DNA of 64,000 nucleotides, taken from positions 24,207,501 to 24,271,500 of the forward strand of contig CM055883.1 of NCBI GenBank assembly GCA_029582165.1, written 5' to 3'. The notes under the pieces were generated by a model. The model did no database searches and was not told the origin of the DNA. It saw nothing but the letters and a program-made list of their open reading frames with translations. Position numbers and translations under genes: made by a program. The DNA is from Portulaca oleracea. Its lineage: Eukaryota; Streptophyta; Magnoliopsida; Caryophyllales; Portulacaceae. Below are positions 1 through 13,800 of this stretch, one piece after another. Numbering within the stretch: position 1 is the first letter of the stretch; every line of letters starts with the position of its first letter.

Positions 1-59
1 TCCAATAATCCACCAACTCCTCTCTCTCTGTTTTGTTCTTCTCTTAGATTTATGATTTG

Positions 60-3000
60 ATGACCGACAAGTTCAGAGACATGGAAGTTAGGCGGAGGTG
101 GCCAACGATGCTCCTCGTTTTGAGTCACTCCATCGCTGCCTTTCTAATGGTGTGCTGCGTTCAAGCCCAAAGTACTTCTCCAACTGCCACCACTGCCCCT
201 GCTGAAGGTGCTCCTTTTCCCTCTCTTTCTCATTTACAGTAGAGTATTTATAAGTCTTTGTCTTACAGTAGAGTATTTATTCAAATTTTAGACAAGACTG
301 AAAATTTTATTTTCAATAGGAGTTCAGTTGATAATATTTTACCACATTTCTTACAACAATGAATTATTATGGACGTAGTATTATTTTTTCCTAAATCAAA
401 ATTCTGTTTCTTCACTCAATTGGAAAATTTGATCTATAATATTTGTTGGACTTCTTAAAATGCAATTTGGTAAAGTATTTCGTATATTAAGGAAAAAGGG
501 TTTTTGCTCAAATAAAAAGACTAATATAGCCTCAAATTGACATCATTTTTGATAGCCAAACAAACAAAAACAGGGTCATGAGAAATATTTTGGTGCACCC
601 TCTTGTTCCTCTCCCCCCAAATATGATAGATGATGGAGGTCAACACAAGCTTTTCCTTTTTTCCATTGAAGCCAGCTTTAGTCCACTCTTGACTATTCCA
701 ATTCCTCCAGATAGGAACAGTGCCAAAGTGATCAAGCCAAATAGAATTACCAATCTGAATCACAAACTCACACTCAAAGAATAAATGGGAGTTGGATTCA
801 ACCTGACATGTGCACAAGAAAATTTACCCATTGAGATTTAGTGAAAGTGGAATTTCACCTCCAAGGCATGAGAAATTAGGTTTATCATACTTGAAGTTTA
901 AATCTTTTATTATTTTACTCTTTTTCCGATAAAAGATAATTTTACCCCTGTAGGATGATATGAAAAGTCTAAAATAACCTTAATTAAAAACATGAAAAGA
1001 CAACTTCACCTCTCCAAAAAATTAATCAGTTAGTTTCAAAAAAAACATGAAAGAGGAATTGAACGAAAATAACCCTAACTTGAACCCTAATTTGAACGAA
1101 ATTCGATTAGCTATAAAAATCTCAAATCAAGTAAGAATGACAGAACAAGTGACCGAAAGAAAGACATACCTTCATATGAATATGCAACACAGCAACAGAC
1201 ACTGAGAATGAGAGAGGAATTCACAATTGCAATATTCTGGAAAATTAGAGAGGAAATACAAAGAAAAAGCATGAAGGACAATCGTGTTCTAGAGAATAAG
1301 AGGCAGAAAGCAGAGTGCCAGAGTGAAGGGACCAAGGACAAAAGAGTGAGGTCATTTCTTATTTCTCTGAGTCTTTCATGTTAAGAGTAATTTTATCAAT
1401 TAATATTAATTTTATCAATAATTTAATTTGAAAAGGTTGTATTTAATATTTAATACAAATGTTAGGTGGGTTATAATTATTAGGTGATTCAAACTTAAGA
1501 TAAAACTAATTTTCAAAACCTTGGGGCTAAAATCCTACTTTCACAAAAGCTCAATAGGTAAAAACCTAATTAATTCTTTAGTCAGATTAAACTTAACTAA
1601 CGTAACTTAACTAATCTAATTTAACTTAATTTATTCTTACCTAACCTAATATAACCCAACTTCCTAAAAAAACACTCAAATCAAAAACAACTTTTAAATA
1701 AAAAAATTCAAATAGTATTTTTTTACGCTCGGTGCAGTGAGGTGAAATTTTTAAAAGTATGATGGATTGTGGTAAGATGTGTTGGAAATTATGGTAGGTG
1801 GGTTGATATATTTTAATTTGAAATTGGAAAAAAAATAAATTCGTATTTTTAAGTTAAAAAATTAGGAAAGAAAAATGGTATTTTAATTTGAAATTGGGGA
1901 AAAAAATTATGGTAGATGGGTTGTGGTGAAAAGTTTTAAGTTTTAACAAAAAGAGAAATAGTATGTTATGGTGAATTATGGTGGAAATTTGAAAAGTGTG
2001 GTGCCGTGAGGATCCGCAACCAACCGCGGAAAAGAACGGGGCCTTAAAATCAAATCAATCCATTTTTTCCAACACCTATAACTTTTTCATTTTATCTTCC
2101 CCAAAATATTCAAATTTTATTTATAAAAATATATATGGATGATAATACACTGAACTTTAGTGGTATTGGACAATAATACACTGAACTTTTTTTTTGGACT
2201 TTAATACATTGAACTTTGAGGGTATTGGACAATAATGCACTCAAACCAATTCAGCTGGTGGTTGACGCGGTGACTGTCCTACTTTGACGTGTCATTTTTC
2301 TTTTTTTTTTTCTAAAAAAATATATTAGTCATCCTGTTTATGTGTACTTTCTTACACAACAAAAATTTTTTTGAAAAAAAACAGAAAACGACACCTCAAA
2401 GTAGGACAACCACTGCGTCAACCACCAGCTGAATTGGTCTGAGTGCATTATTGTCTAATACCCTCAAAGTTCAGTGTATTAGAGTTCAAAAAAAAAAAAT
2501 TCAGTGCATTATTGTCCAATACTCCTAAAGTTCAGTGTATTATCGTCCAACAATATTTAAAAATAGCGTTAATAGATTTGATTATTGGACTTTTATTTTA
2601 GAGATAGTAACAATTAACAAGTATAATAGACTAGAGATAAGAAAAATCAAACCGTTGACGATAAACATGACCTTTCAACTTTACTGAATTTTCATTCACA
2701 TAAATATTTTACTTCGATCAAAAATTAAATTTTACGGGCACAAAAATTGAATCTTGGTATAAAGTTTTGTAAGTGAAAGTAGTTACCAACTTGTCAAGTG
2801 GCAACTATTTGTTTGGCAATTGGCATTTAGGAAGTTAACTAATATGGCAAAGTGATCGAAGATGTTGAATACTAATGAAGGGTAAGCTCACGTATTAGAC
2901 CAAAATTTTAAAGGATGCATTTATAGTGATTGTGATAACCACTGTAAGTTAAATAAATCTTATTTGTATATGTATTAAGATTTGTCTTGACCATTAGTTT

Positions 3001-3235
3001 TTTTATTTAACATAAAATTCTAAAATATATTTTTTTAATTTTATGTTAATTTTATTACTATTTCTATATTATTATTATTAATCCATTTTATTTTTAAAAT
3101 TAGCCAATATAGTTATTTGTTTAAAATGAGGGAATTTCTCACAGGTTGTAGGATTTTTGGATTTTTATTGTTTATTGATTAGATATTATTATTAATAATC
3201 AATTAACTGTTAATATTAATTTAAATTGGTTATTA

Positions 3236-3276
<41 letters not shown>

Positions 3277-3289
3277 TTTGTTATTGTTG

Positions 3290-3324
<35 letters not shown>

Positions 3325-6300
3325 GTTATTGTTAAATGGAGTATGGATTAGAACACTCGCAACAGTAAGTTTGAGTTTGACTAATTGGATGATGTGGAAT
3401 CTGTGGACCCCTACCAAGAGAGTCAAAATTTATCCCTTTATTTAACTAGCTTTTCAATGGTGAGAATGAGTTTGCATATTAATTAAAAAAAGTAAGTGAG
3501 TCATACTTAATAATATAATTAATTTGGTTATATTAACAAAGATGTGGATGAAGAGAGAGAGAAAAAAATATGATTAAAATATTAGTGTTAAAATCGCTTT
3601 CAAACTCGTCTCGCGAGACGAGTATCATTCTCACCACTAAAATGTCCTACACGACTTCATTTCATTCTCATCTCATGCCATGTCAGCAATGAGTCGAATT
3701 TAAACTCATTATTGCGGATGACCTTATAGAACCAATAGTCAAGCCTTTCTCATGATTTGTAGTTAAATTACATTCCAACGTGATTGATAAATAAATTTAT
3801 GTTTCCAAATTTTATCACGGAATAAGAAAAAACAAAAGAAAAGACCATGTTAGTACGTATTATGCAAAATTGTTATTGAAAATTAGCCTCGTATGAGAAT
3901 TCATTAAAATACTTTTTGAAAAAAAAGATAATAAAATTTGATTTTTAATTTGGGATTAAGCCTGTTATGAAATTGAGTATATTTTCATACGTGATGATTT
4001 GAGTCTTGACCATAAAAATTTTTAACCGTCTTTCTTTTCACCAAATCAATATTTATTAGGATTTTCGACACTAATTTATTTTTTATAGTGTTGTTTATTT
4101 ATCAATGATAAGGGGCTTAGTGTTCAATGGTTGTGACAATGAATACAAGTGACGTTCTAATCAAATCAACCTCATCATTGAGACATATTTTACTTATGTT
4201 TTTTTTGTAAATTTACATAATTGCGATTAAAAATATAATTTTATCAATTATATACGCTATTATACATACATATTTAATGATAAGGGGCTTAGTGTTCAAT
4301 GGTTGTGACAATGAATACAAGTGACGTTCTAATCAAATCAACCTCATCATTGAGGCATATTTTACTTATGGTTTTTTGTAAATTTACATAATTGCGTTTA
4401 AAAATATAATTTTATCAATTATATACGCTATTATACATACAGATTTGATTATATTATTTTTTAATTTAATATGTAACAATATAACTTTTATGTTAATTAA
4501 AGCAAGTTATAGATTATTTATTCCGTCTGAAAAAAGATGTAAGTTATTTGAAAATGAAAATGATAAGGAGTGGTCTTAAATCAAGATGGTTATTAACCAT
4601 ATTGATTTAAGACCCGTATTATTGTCCATTTCAGAAAAAAAAAGGACGATACTTAATAGGTGTCAAGACTCATAAACTTTTCCTAGCAAAAAGTAGAACA
4701 TTTTGGCTATTATACGCCTACAGATGTAAAGTGTAATATAGACACCTACTATATAATCCAGCGCAAAACAAACGTAGCCTAAAATGAACCGAAAGAAAAT
4801 TAGATTTGAAGGTGATTTCTGCTGAATTTCCTGTTGTTTTGATGTAGTGGAAGCATTGAATTCAGTATTGCAACAATGGGGAAAGCCCGCAGATACAACA
4901 GCATGGAATACAACGGGAGATCCTTGTACCGGGTTGGCCATTGATGCCTCCATCACCATTGATAACCCACAATACAACCCTTTCATCAAATGTGATTGTA
5001 GTTATGATGCTAACACTACTTGCCACATTACTGCGTTGTAAGTATATATATCTTCGTTTCGATTATGGAACAATGATTCTTTGAACTCGTGTCAACTCAT
5101 AACTTAACTTATGGTTAGCCTTTTCAATTCATGTGCATACTTCATTCTGACATATATAACTGATGTTGTTATTTACAGGAAGGTTTATGCGATTGATGCT
5201 ATCGGTGTCATACCAAATGAGCTCTGGAATTTGGTTTACCTCACTAATTTGTAAGTCATATTGGTTACTTGTAGTTTTTCATCTCTGATTTTTTGAGTCA
5301 CATTTCACTCTACTATGTGAAATCTTCTTGTTGTACAGGAAAATAGGGCAGAACTTCTTGACAGGCCCTATCTCATCAGGTGTTGGCAATCTAACCCGTT
5401 TGCAATACCTGTACGTACATCAGTTTCTTCTCCTTTAGTATATGATTCAGATGAAGATCGGCCACTCTAATTTTTATGATTTTATTTCACTTGAAATCTA
5501 GGGACTTTGGTATCAATGCATTCAATGGGCCGCTCCCAAAAGAGCTTGGGAAACTGACAAATCTGCTGATATTGTGAGTTTTGAGTTTCCATATGCTTAT
5601 AGTGTTGCTTTTTATCTCTGTCCATTTGCGTCCTGTGGAAGCTGGGAATGCCTTTTCTTTTCCGTATGTCTACGATCTTATCCCCTTTAGGATGCTATGA
5701 ATTTGTAGGGGTCTTGGTTCAAACAATTTCTCTGGCCCGTTGCCATCTGAGATGGGAAATCTTAGGAGCCTAAAAGAGCTGTAAGTTCTCGTATGTAGCT
5801 GATATTTACCTATATTTTCCCCATGAATAGGTGCTTATCCCTGACTTCTGCACTTTCTCACAGATACATAGACAGTGCTGGAGTCAGTGGTCCGTTCCCT
5901 CCATCAATTGCGAATTGGCAAAACCTACAGATATTGTAAGAGCTTAACATATGTGTATTTTCCAATACCATATAGATGGTAGGGAAGTTTCATGTTGAAA
6001 CTTCTAGTTCAGCTGTTTTACTAAGTATAACTTTGATCTTCTCGTTGTTCAGGTGGGCATCAGACAATGAACTAACAGGATCCATACCAGAGTTCATAGG
6101 GAACTGGAGCCAGCTTCGAACACTGTAAGAATTTCATTCTAGACTAATTCCACATGTTCAAGTTCTTTATTCCTTGCTCAAAAAGTAAAAATAAAATAAA
6201 ATCTTGTTTATCCTTTCTCATCTCTTTAGATCTATCTTTTTTAGCTTAAGATTCTTTGAATTCTTACTGCAAACATAGGAGGCTTGAGGGAAATGCATTT

Positions 6301-7826
6301 GTGGGACCAATACCATCAGCTCTTTCCACTCTAACCTCGTTGACAGAATTGTAAGTTGCGTTTCTCTTTATCTAAACTTGAATTATTAATGTGACAGCCT
6401 TTGCATTTTTATTTCATAATGGATTGTTATTGGTATTCTTTGTGTTTAATCAACCTTTACTCAATCAATGTTCTCAACTTCTAACGGTTTTCTCAAAACT
6501 GTTTTTGTCGGTCATTTGGAAAGCCTTTTTGCAAGCAACTATGTTTACTGAGGTAAGGCTACCAACATATAGATCTCCCCAGACCCATTGTACATCGGAC
6601 CCATACTAGGAAGAGTTGTTATTGTCTCTTTGTGACACCTCCTCGTAAATGTAAAATTGTGTTTATGTGGTGTGTATTGTAATCTCGGGGCAAAAACTAT
6701 TAGCGTAACTTCTTAACTTTGTATTACATGCAGGAGGATTAGTGGCTTGTCAAATGGCACTTTTACACTAGATTTTCTGACCAATTTAACATCCTTGAAG
6801 ATCTTGTAAGGCAACATGATTCCATTGTACGCTTGATTCATCAAATATCTTTTTCCAGATTCAAAGTCGTTCTGACTAGTACAACTACTTATTATTATTA
6901 TTCCCTGCAGAACGCTAAGGAACAACAACATAACAGGTTCCATACCAGATGACATAGGACAACTCGAAAGTTTGTTGCAACTGTAAGTTGTATGATGGTT
7001 GAATTCATGCACTCCCCCCCCCCCCCCGCCGCGCGGATACTTATGTCAGTTGTTTCCTTTGATTGTTGATCTTATATTTTGTCTCATTTAGTCCTTATGA
7101 AGGAAATTCTATGTTTGACAGGGATCTGAGCTTCAACAACATAACAGGTCAAATTCCAAGCTCGTTGTTCGATATCGGCTCCCTCTCTTACTTGTCAGTA
7201 ATCCTGCTTTGAATCTTACTTGTAAACGACGTATTGTGTGCTTGGATAAAAGTACCACTTAACTTTCCAATTTAATCGAAAATACCACTCAAATTTAAAG
7301 TTGATCAATAATGCCACTAAACTCTCCATCAAAGTTAATATATGCCCTTCACTTATTATTTACCTGCTACAACGGGTAATTTGATATTTGATGAGTTTAA
7401 ATTAAATAAAAAACTAAATGAATTTTTTTTTTTCCAAATTTAACACCCCTCTCCTCAAGTACACTTCTAAGGCCCTGTTCGGAGAGATAAAAAGGAATGG
7501 GATTAGGGTGGAATGAAATCTAATTCCTTTTTTTATTGTTTGGAGAGTATGTTATGGAATGAGATTGTAATTCCAGGGGGTTTCTAATCCCTCCCAAATG
7601 GGGCGAATTAGATACCTCCCACTTATGGGGGGAATGAAATTGTATCCCTGAGGGATAGCTGCCAATATTAAAAAGAAAAAGAAAATCATCTCACTTCGGT
7701 CATCTCCACTGGCAACTTCTATTACTGGTTATGGACTCCATTTTTTCCGGCGAAGGCACCTTCCCCCCTAATCAACATCCACAGTCGACCATGGTTACCA
7801 ACGTCGACGCTTGCCCTTCTGCTTTA

Positions 7827-7866
<40 letters not shown>

Positions 7867-10800
7867 TCATGAATGTTGGCTACCGATTGGAGCTTCCATG
7901 GTGGTCCGATCTTGCAATTGAAAGGAAGAGAAAATGGAGAAGAATGTTGATGAATATGATTATTGGGTTAGATTATGTGAGTTGTAAGTGGTCAGAGAAA
8001 TCGATGGAGGCAGGGTGGGAGAGGTCATGCCGATCCAGAGAAATTGATGGATGAATCTGAATTGGGGCTAAAAAATTGCAACACATTCCATTCCATTTCC
8101 TTTCCTAGCCAAACAACTTCAGTTTTGGTATCTAATTCCATACCCATCCCCCTAAGATTCTAATTCCATGCCTATCCCATTATCTCTCCAAACAGACGCT
8201 CAATAACCCTAAGTCACAGCCCATCCCATCTCCTTTGTCATTCAAGTTTGCCTCTTCCTCTCCTTTGTCCTCCCATCTCACTGCCCATCATCTCCATCTA
8301 CTCCATCTGCATCTCTCTCCTCTTTAAACACCAAAACACACAGCCATCCATTGCATTTTTTACAATTGCAATTTCAAACACCAAAAAGAAAAATTTATTC
8401 ACCATTTGTCTCAGAAACTAAGGTTTGTAATCTGGGTATAAGGTTTGTAATCGATGTTCAGAAATTAAGAAAAGAAAAGGATTCCAATCTCTTCACACTT
8501 CTCTATCTCCCTCTATTTCCTCTATCTATCTCCGTTTCTCTGTCTCTATCTCTCATCAATTTTTGCTGTGCAAAACAAGAGCACTGCAACATCCACTGTC
8601 TACTTCACCATTTTGGGGTGTTGTTTCAGAAGGTGGGAGGAAGAAGATGAAGGACGGGGGGAGTTGAGAATGGAAGGAAGCCAATGAGCAGTTGTTTTCT
8701 CTTTCCCTTTTCTTTTTTTTAAATTTTAAAGTTTCAATTTTTTTCAAAAATGCCACTAAACTTTACAGCGAGGATGCAATTTTTTCTCTTTCCCTTTTCT
8801 TGGATAAAAATGCACTAAACTTTACAAAAATTGCAATTTTGCCACCTGAAAAAACATGTAATGAAACTGCTACTAATTTATGTTGACTGTGACAAAAATG
8901 CCACTTTACCTTTTGTTTACCTGCAGTAGCCGGTCATATGCTTGGTTCTGTGTTTAATATGTTCATTAAACATTAATATTTTCCCTCTTAATTTTTACCT
9001 ACCCTATTAATATTTACCAACTAAAATTAATTACCCTCCCCCCCTTAATTTTTTTTTTACTGCATATATTTCCCCCTAATTCTTCATCTTCATCTTCTTC
9101 TTCCATCTTCATACTCCTAGCAACTTCTTCATCTTCTCCACCATAAACCTAGCTCTCCTCAGTTCTTCTTCTTCAATTGAGAGCATAAAAATTAGGGGTT
9201 TCTTATTTATTCTTCCTTTTCTTGTTATGCTCCACCATCCCCAAAATCCAAAATTTTCATCTTCTTCTTCCTCAACTCTCGTCTTCAATCTTCTCTTCTT
9301 TGTCCTCCATAACCCACCTCTTCCTCATCTCTTCTTCTTCATTTTCTGGACAAAAAAATTAGGATTTTCAGTCAAATTCTTCACACTAATTTTTTTGCAT
9401 TGAAAACCCTAATTTCTTTGCCTCTCTTTTCAATTCAAAGCTCATCAATCGACATCAATGGCGGACATCCCAGAGGAAGGTGTAGATTACTTCGATCTTC
9501 TTCTTGATCCCATTCTTCTCGAGATCTTCAACAGGGTCCTCGATGCAAAAGCCTTGTGCAGATGCATCCTCGTCTCCGCACGCTTCGCTTTGAAGTTGGG
9601 TTTGGGAAGGAGCTTGAAAAGTGTCTGATTCTCAGGGCAACTTCGATTTCAAAGAGGAAGGAGAAATCCAAGGTTAAAGATGAAGATCGAGTTGTTGAAT
9701 CAGAAGATGAGAATTTGTTCAGCGACGAAGAGCTCAAACTGAGGAAGAAGAAGAGATGAGGAAGAAAGATGAAGAATTTGACTGAAAACCCTAATTTTTT
9801 GCCCAGAAAATGAAGAAGAAGAGATGAGGAAGAGGTGGGTTATGGAGGAGGGTGGAGGAGGAAGAAGATGAAGAATCTGGGTTGGGATGGGGGGCAGTAA
9901 ATCTTAATAGTTAATCAAAACATTAAACACTCTTAACCTATTTATAACCGGCTAAAACAAGTCACAAACCAGTAAAGTGGCATTTTTGTCACAGTTAACA
10001 TAAATTAGTGGCAGTTTCATTACATATTTTTATCGGGTGGCAAAATTGTAATTTTTGTAAAGTTTAGTGGCATTTTTATCCAAGAACTCAACAAATTTCA
10101 ATCTTAACCAGTTAATGACCTACAGCTAAAAGTTATTATTTGTTCTAGTGGCATTTTTTATTAAAATAGAAACTTTAATGGCATTGTTGATGAATTTTAA
10201 ACTTCAGTGGTATTTTTGACTAAATCGAAAAGTTTAATGACACTTTTATCCATGCACTCATAACGTATTCGAGCTTTTTGGCTGTATATTATTAAGGTTC
10301 ATCCAATAATCTATTGAATAAGGACTGTCTTTTTGTGTAGGTTTCTTGGAAATAACAAGCTGAGTGGCAGCGTGCCAACTCAGAAAAGCCCTTCTCTGGC
10401 GAATATGTAAGTCCTACAAGCTTCGTCCATTAGAAATTTAAGTGTCAGATGACAGATCAAGAACTTGTTAAGTGCGATGATAAAATGACAATCCAGATAC
10501 TGTTGAGGTTAATTAACATGAGTTTCAGTTAAACTACCATTTAATTAGCTTAGCACCATTTGCCTGCAGAGATGTGTCTCACAATCAGCTGTCCGGGAGC
10601 CTCCCTTTGCAACTGTATGTCTTCGGTTCATTATAGACTTTTTGTTTTTCTTTCTTTTTAAAGAAACTTTTTGAAGTTTGCCTTTTGTTCAAAGTTTAAT
10701 TGCTATGCTGCAACTATTGCAAATGCAATCTGCAAACATCACCGCTGTCTTCGGTTCATTATAGGCTTTTTGTTTTTCTTTCTTTTTAAAGAAACTTTTT

Positions 10801-13800
10801 GAAGTTTGCCTTTTGTTCAAAGTTTAATTGCTATGCTGCAATTATTGCAAATGCGATCTGCAAACATCACCGTCTTCGATTCGTTAAATCAGAATGCAAG
10901 AACCGTGGCGAATAATTTCTCAAGAGGTTTGCCCTCGGGATTGAATTGTGTGCAGAATGGATTCCCTTGCAACAATGGTTTAGGGCGCTGTAAGTAAATC
11001 TTAGAAACTCTCCTTCAACAATGGTTTCGTGGCTAATAATCTTAGAAATTATTAATAAATATTATTTCAACTTTTGTACAGATTCTGACTTTGCAGTAAA
11101 CTGTGGTGGTCCTCAGATCAGATCATCCAATCAAGTTGTATATGAAAGTGACAGTGAAACCCTAGGCCCTGCAAATTGTTTTTTGCCTGGCTCATACAAA
11201 TGGGCTGTCAGTAATGTAGGACTGTTTGCTTTTAACAGCGATGTGTCATATATAGCTAACTCTCTGAGCCAGTTTACTAGCCTAGATTCTGAGCTGTTCC
11301 AAACAGCCCGGCTATCTGCTGGATCTTTGCGGTATTATGGATTGGGGCTTCAAAACGGTAATTACAGCGTGCTCCTCCAATTTTCTGAGATACTAATCGA
11401 AAATGGCAAAACATGGAAAAGTCTTGGAAGGCGTATCTTTGATATTTATATCCAGGTGATACTTGACTCATAATTGTTGAATCCATCTTAACATTGTCAA
11501 ATGGAAAAGCAATGTTAATTTTCACTGCTTGTAGTTTCTGCTTTTGATCTCATTATTAGATGTTTTTGACCAGGGCAATCGGGTGGAAAAGGACTTCAAT
11601 ATCCGGAACTGTGCAAAGCGATCAAATGCACTGCTCGTAAAAATTATACTGTTCATGTGACAGAAAACTTCCTTGAAATACATTTTTTCTGGGCCGGAAA
11701 AGGGACATGCTGCATACCTCTTCAAGGAACATATGGACCGTTGATATCAGCCATCAGTGTTACCCCATGTAATTTGATATGAACTTTGTCAGAATATGCT
11801 TTTCCTTTCTCTCAACAGATCTTGTTTATGAACTATATATATGTCCACGTTTGGTGCAGTGTTTCAACCCAAACCTGTAAGCTCATCAACAAATTCAAAA
11901 AGGACTGCTATAATCGTGGGAGTCATTGTGCCTGTGGCAGCTATTGCTTTTCTATTATTGGCTGCATGGTGGTTTGTTAGAAGAAGGAAGAGAGCTCGTG
12001 CAGCAGAGGAAGGTATGGCTTTTACAATACGAATTGGCTGTGAATTTTTCTTTCTGGGTTTCCTCTTGTTTGATTCTTTGTGTTATTATAGCAGTAAAAT
12101 CCAAGCATTCAAAAACTCAACTTTATGGTCCATTTCTTGATATGTATATATCTGGACTTAATTGTAGAGTTCCTTGGCATTGATGCCAAGCCATACACAT
12201 TTAGTTATGCTGAACTAAGGTCAGCTACTGGAGATTTCAATCCTTCCAACAAGCTTGGTGAAGGGGGCTTTGGAGCTGTCTATAAGGTGATTCAATCCAA
12301 GTCACTGTTGTAACTTGTAACTTGCAATCATCATGTCACTCATGTTGTATAACACCTAGAATTTTATTTCAGGGAACATTGAGTGATGGAAGACTAGTTG
12401 CAGTGAAACAATTGTCAGTAGCTTCTCACCATGGAAAGAGCCAATTTATAGCAGAAATAGCTACCATATCTGCTGTTCAGCATCGAAACCTTGTTAAGTT
12501 ATATGGATGTTGCTTGATGGGGAAAAGCGTTTGCTTGTTTATGAATACTTGGAGAATAAGAGTCTTGATCAAGCTTTATTTGGTATGACTTACGCCCTGA
12601 AATTTCACACTAGATAGATCCTTTTTTTCTTTCCTCCTCATCGACTCTTATGCATGTATTGGTGAGACAGGAGTAAGCCAGCTGGAACTTAACTGGGCTC
12701 AACGCTTTGAGATTTGCCTCGGAGTCGCAAAAGGCCTTGCTTATCTTCATGAAGAATCAAGGCTTAGAATTGTACATCGGGATGTTAAAGCCAGTAATAT
12801 TCTACTGGACTCAGATCTCAACCCCAAAATTTCAGATTTTGGGCTGGCCAAACTGTACGATGACAAAAAGACCCACATAAGCACTCGTGTTGCTGGGACA
12901 ATGTAAGTTTCTGTTTTACATATTGACATTATTTTGCTTGTCCTTGTTCCTTTGTCAGTTTCTGTTTTTTGTAGATGAATGGTTGCGGTTTAATTTTGAC
13001 ATCAAGTAGCTTTTGTACTCGTCTTTGCTCAATAGTCTCCTTGTTGTTTTGTTACAGTGGATACCTTGCTCCTGAGTATGCCATGCGTGGCCACCTGACA
13101 GAGAAGGTGGACGTGTTTGGTTTTGGAGTTGTTGCTCTAGAAATTGTCAGTGGGCGCTCCAACTCTGACGAGAGATTGGAGAAAGAAAAGGTTTATCTTC
13201 TTGAATGGGTATGTTAACTCAATCCTTTCCCAACAAAATCAAACCAGACTATTAGATTCTGTTTGACCAAGGTTCAAGTCTTGGTGGAAGCAAAAATTTC
13301 TCATTAGGCGGAAATTGTGGAGTTGATAGGCCATACTTGCCATTGCCATGGATAGTTTAGTACCTCCCCTCCTGGCTTATAAAGTTTACTTGTGGCTACC
13401 TAGAAATAGAGGCCCAATGAGCATGCCAAGTTTACCCAAAGTAAAAGAAAGTATTAGCTTCCGTTTCTTTCGCCTCTGCCGCATAAATAATTAAGCAACA
13501 CATCTGCTTCTTGATCTCTCACTTTGTTCATTTTTGAAGTATTGTGGGAAAAGTAGAAAACGTATTGAAGAACTTCATTTGATATAAAGAAAAGTTTCTA
13601 TTAAATGAAACAATTACAGATCCTGTTGTGACCGGTATTTAGAAGATGGGTGGGTGGTGATACGTGTCTTGTCTCACGACATTCTTAAGTCTTGCCATTC
13701 ATCAAAATTAGTATTTCTATAGATTTTTGGCACAATTTTTTTTAATAGTAAGTAGTAATTTTCAATTATAAGAAGGTAGAAAATGTATTGAAGAACTATC

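Larger units (their letters stand above)
7236..10262. mobile_element. MULE-like long-TIR element in intron 12 of the kinase gene
   Basis: The left end GTGTGCTTGGATAAAAG and the reverse complement of the right end (GTGCATGGATAAAAG) start inverted repeats of about 90 bp that share phrases such as AAAAATACCACT and CAATGCCATTAAA. The heptamer ACGTATT flanks both sides (7229-7235 and 10263-10269); extended to 9 bp the flanks match at 7 positions, as expected for an aged Mutator-type duplication. No transposase is visible, so it is non-autonomous. It contains a smaller MITE (7471-8205) and a second long-TIR element (8797-10086). Confidence 0.72.

Noticed and set aside
521..817. Host gene antisense to the receptor kinase
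   Set aside because: The frame is the C-terminus of a LINE ORF2, matched by the LINE at 53.6-53.87 kb.
3199..3445. Poly-Leu (+) and poly-Asn (-) open frames
   Set aside because: They are translations of the (TTA)n microsatellite, without domain or start context.
8351..8650. 99-codon frame inside the outer MULE-like element
   Set aside because: CT-rich simple sequence produces Leu/Ser runs; no family resemblance, although another captured gene 5' region cannot be excluded.
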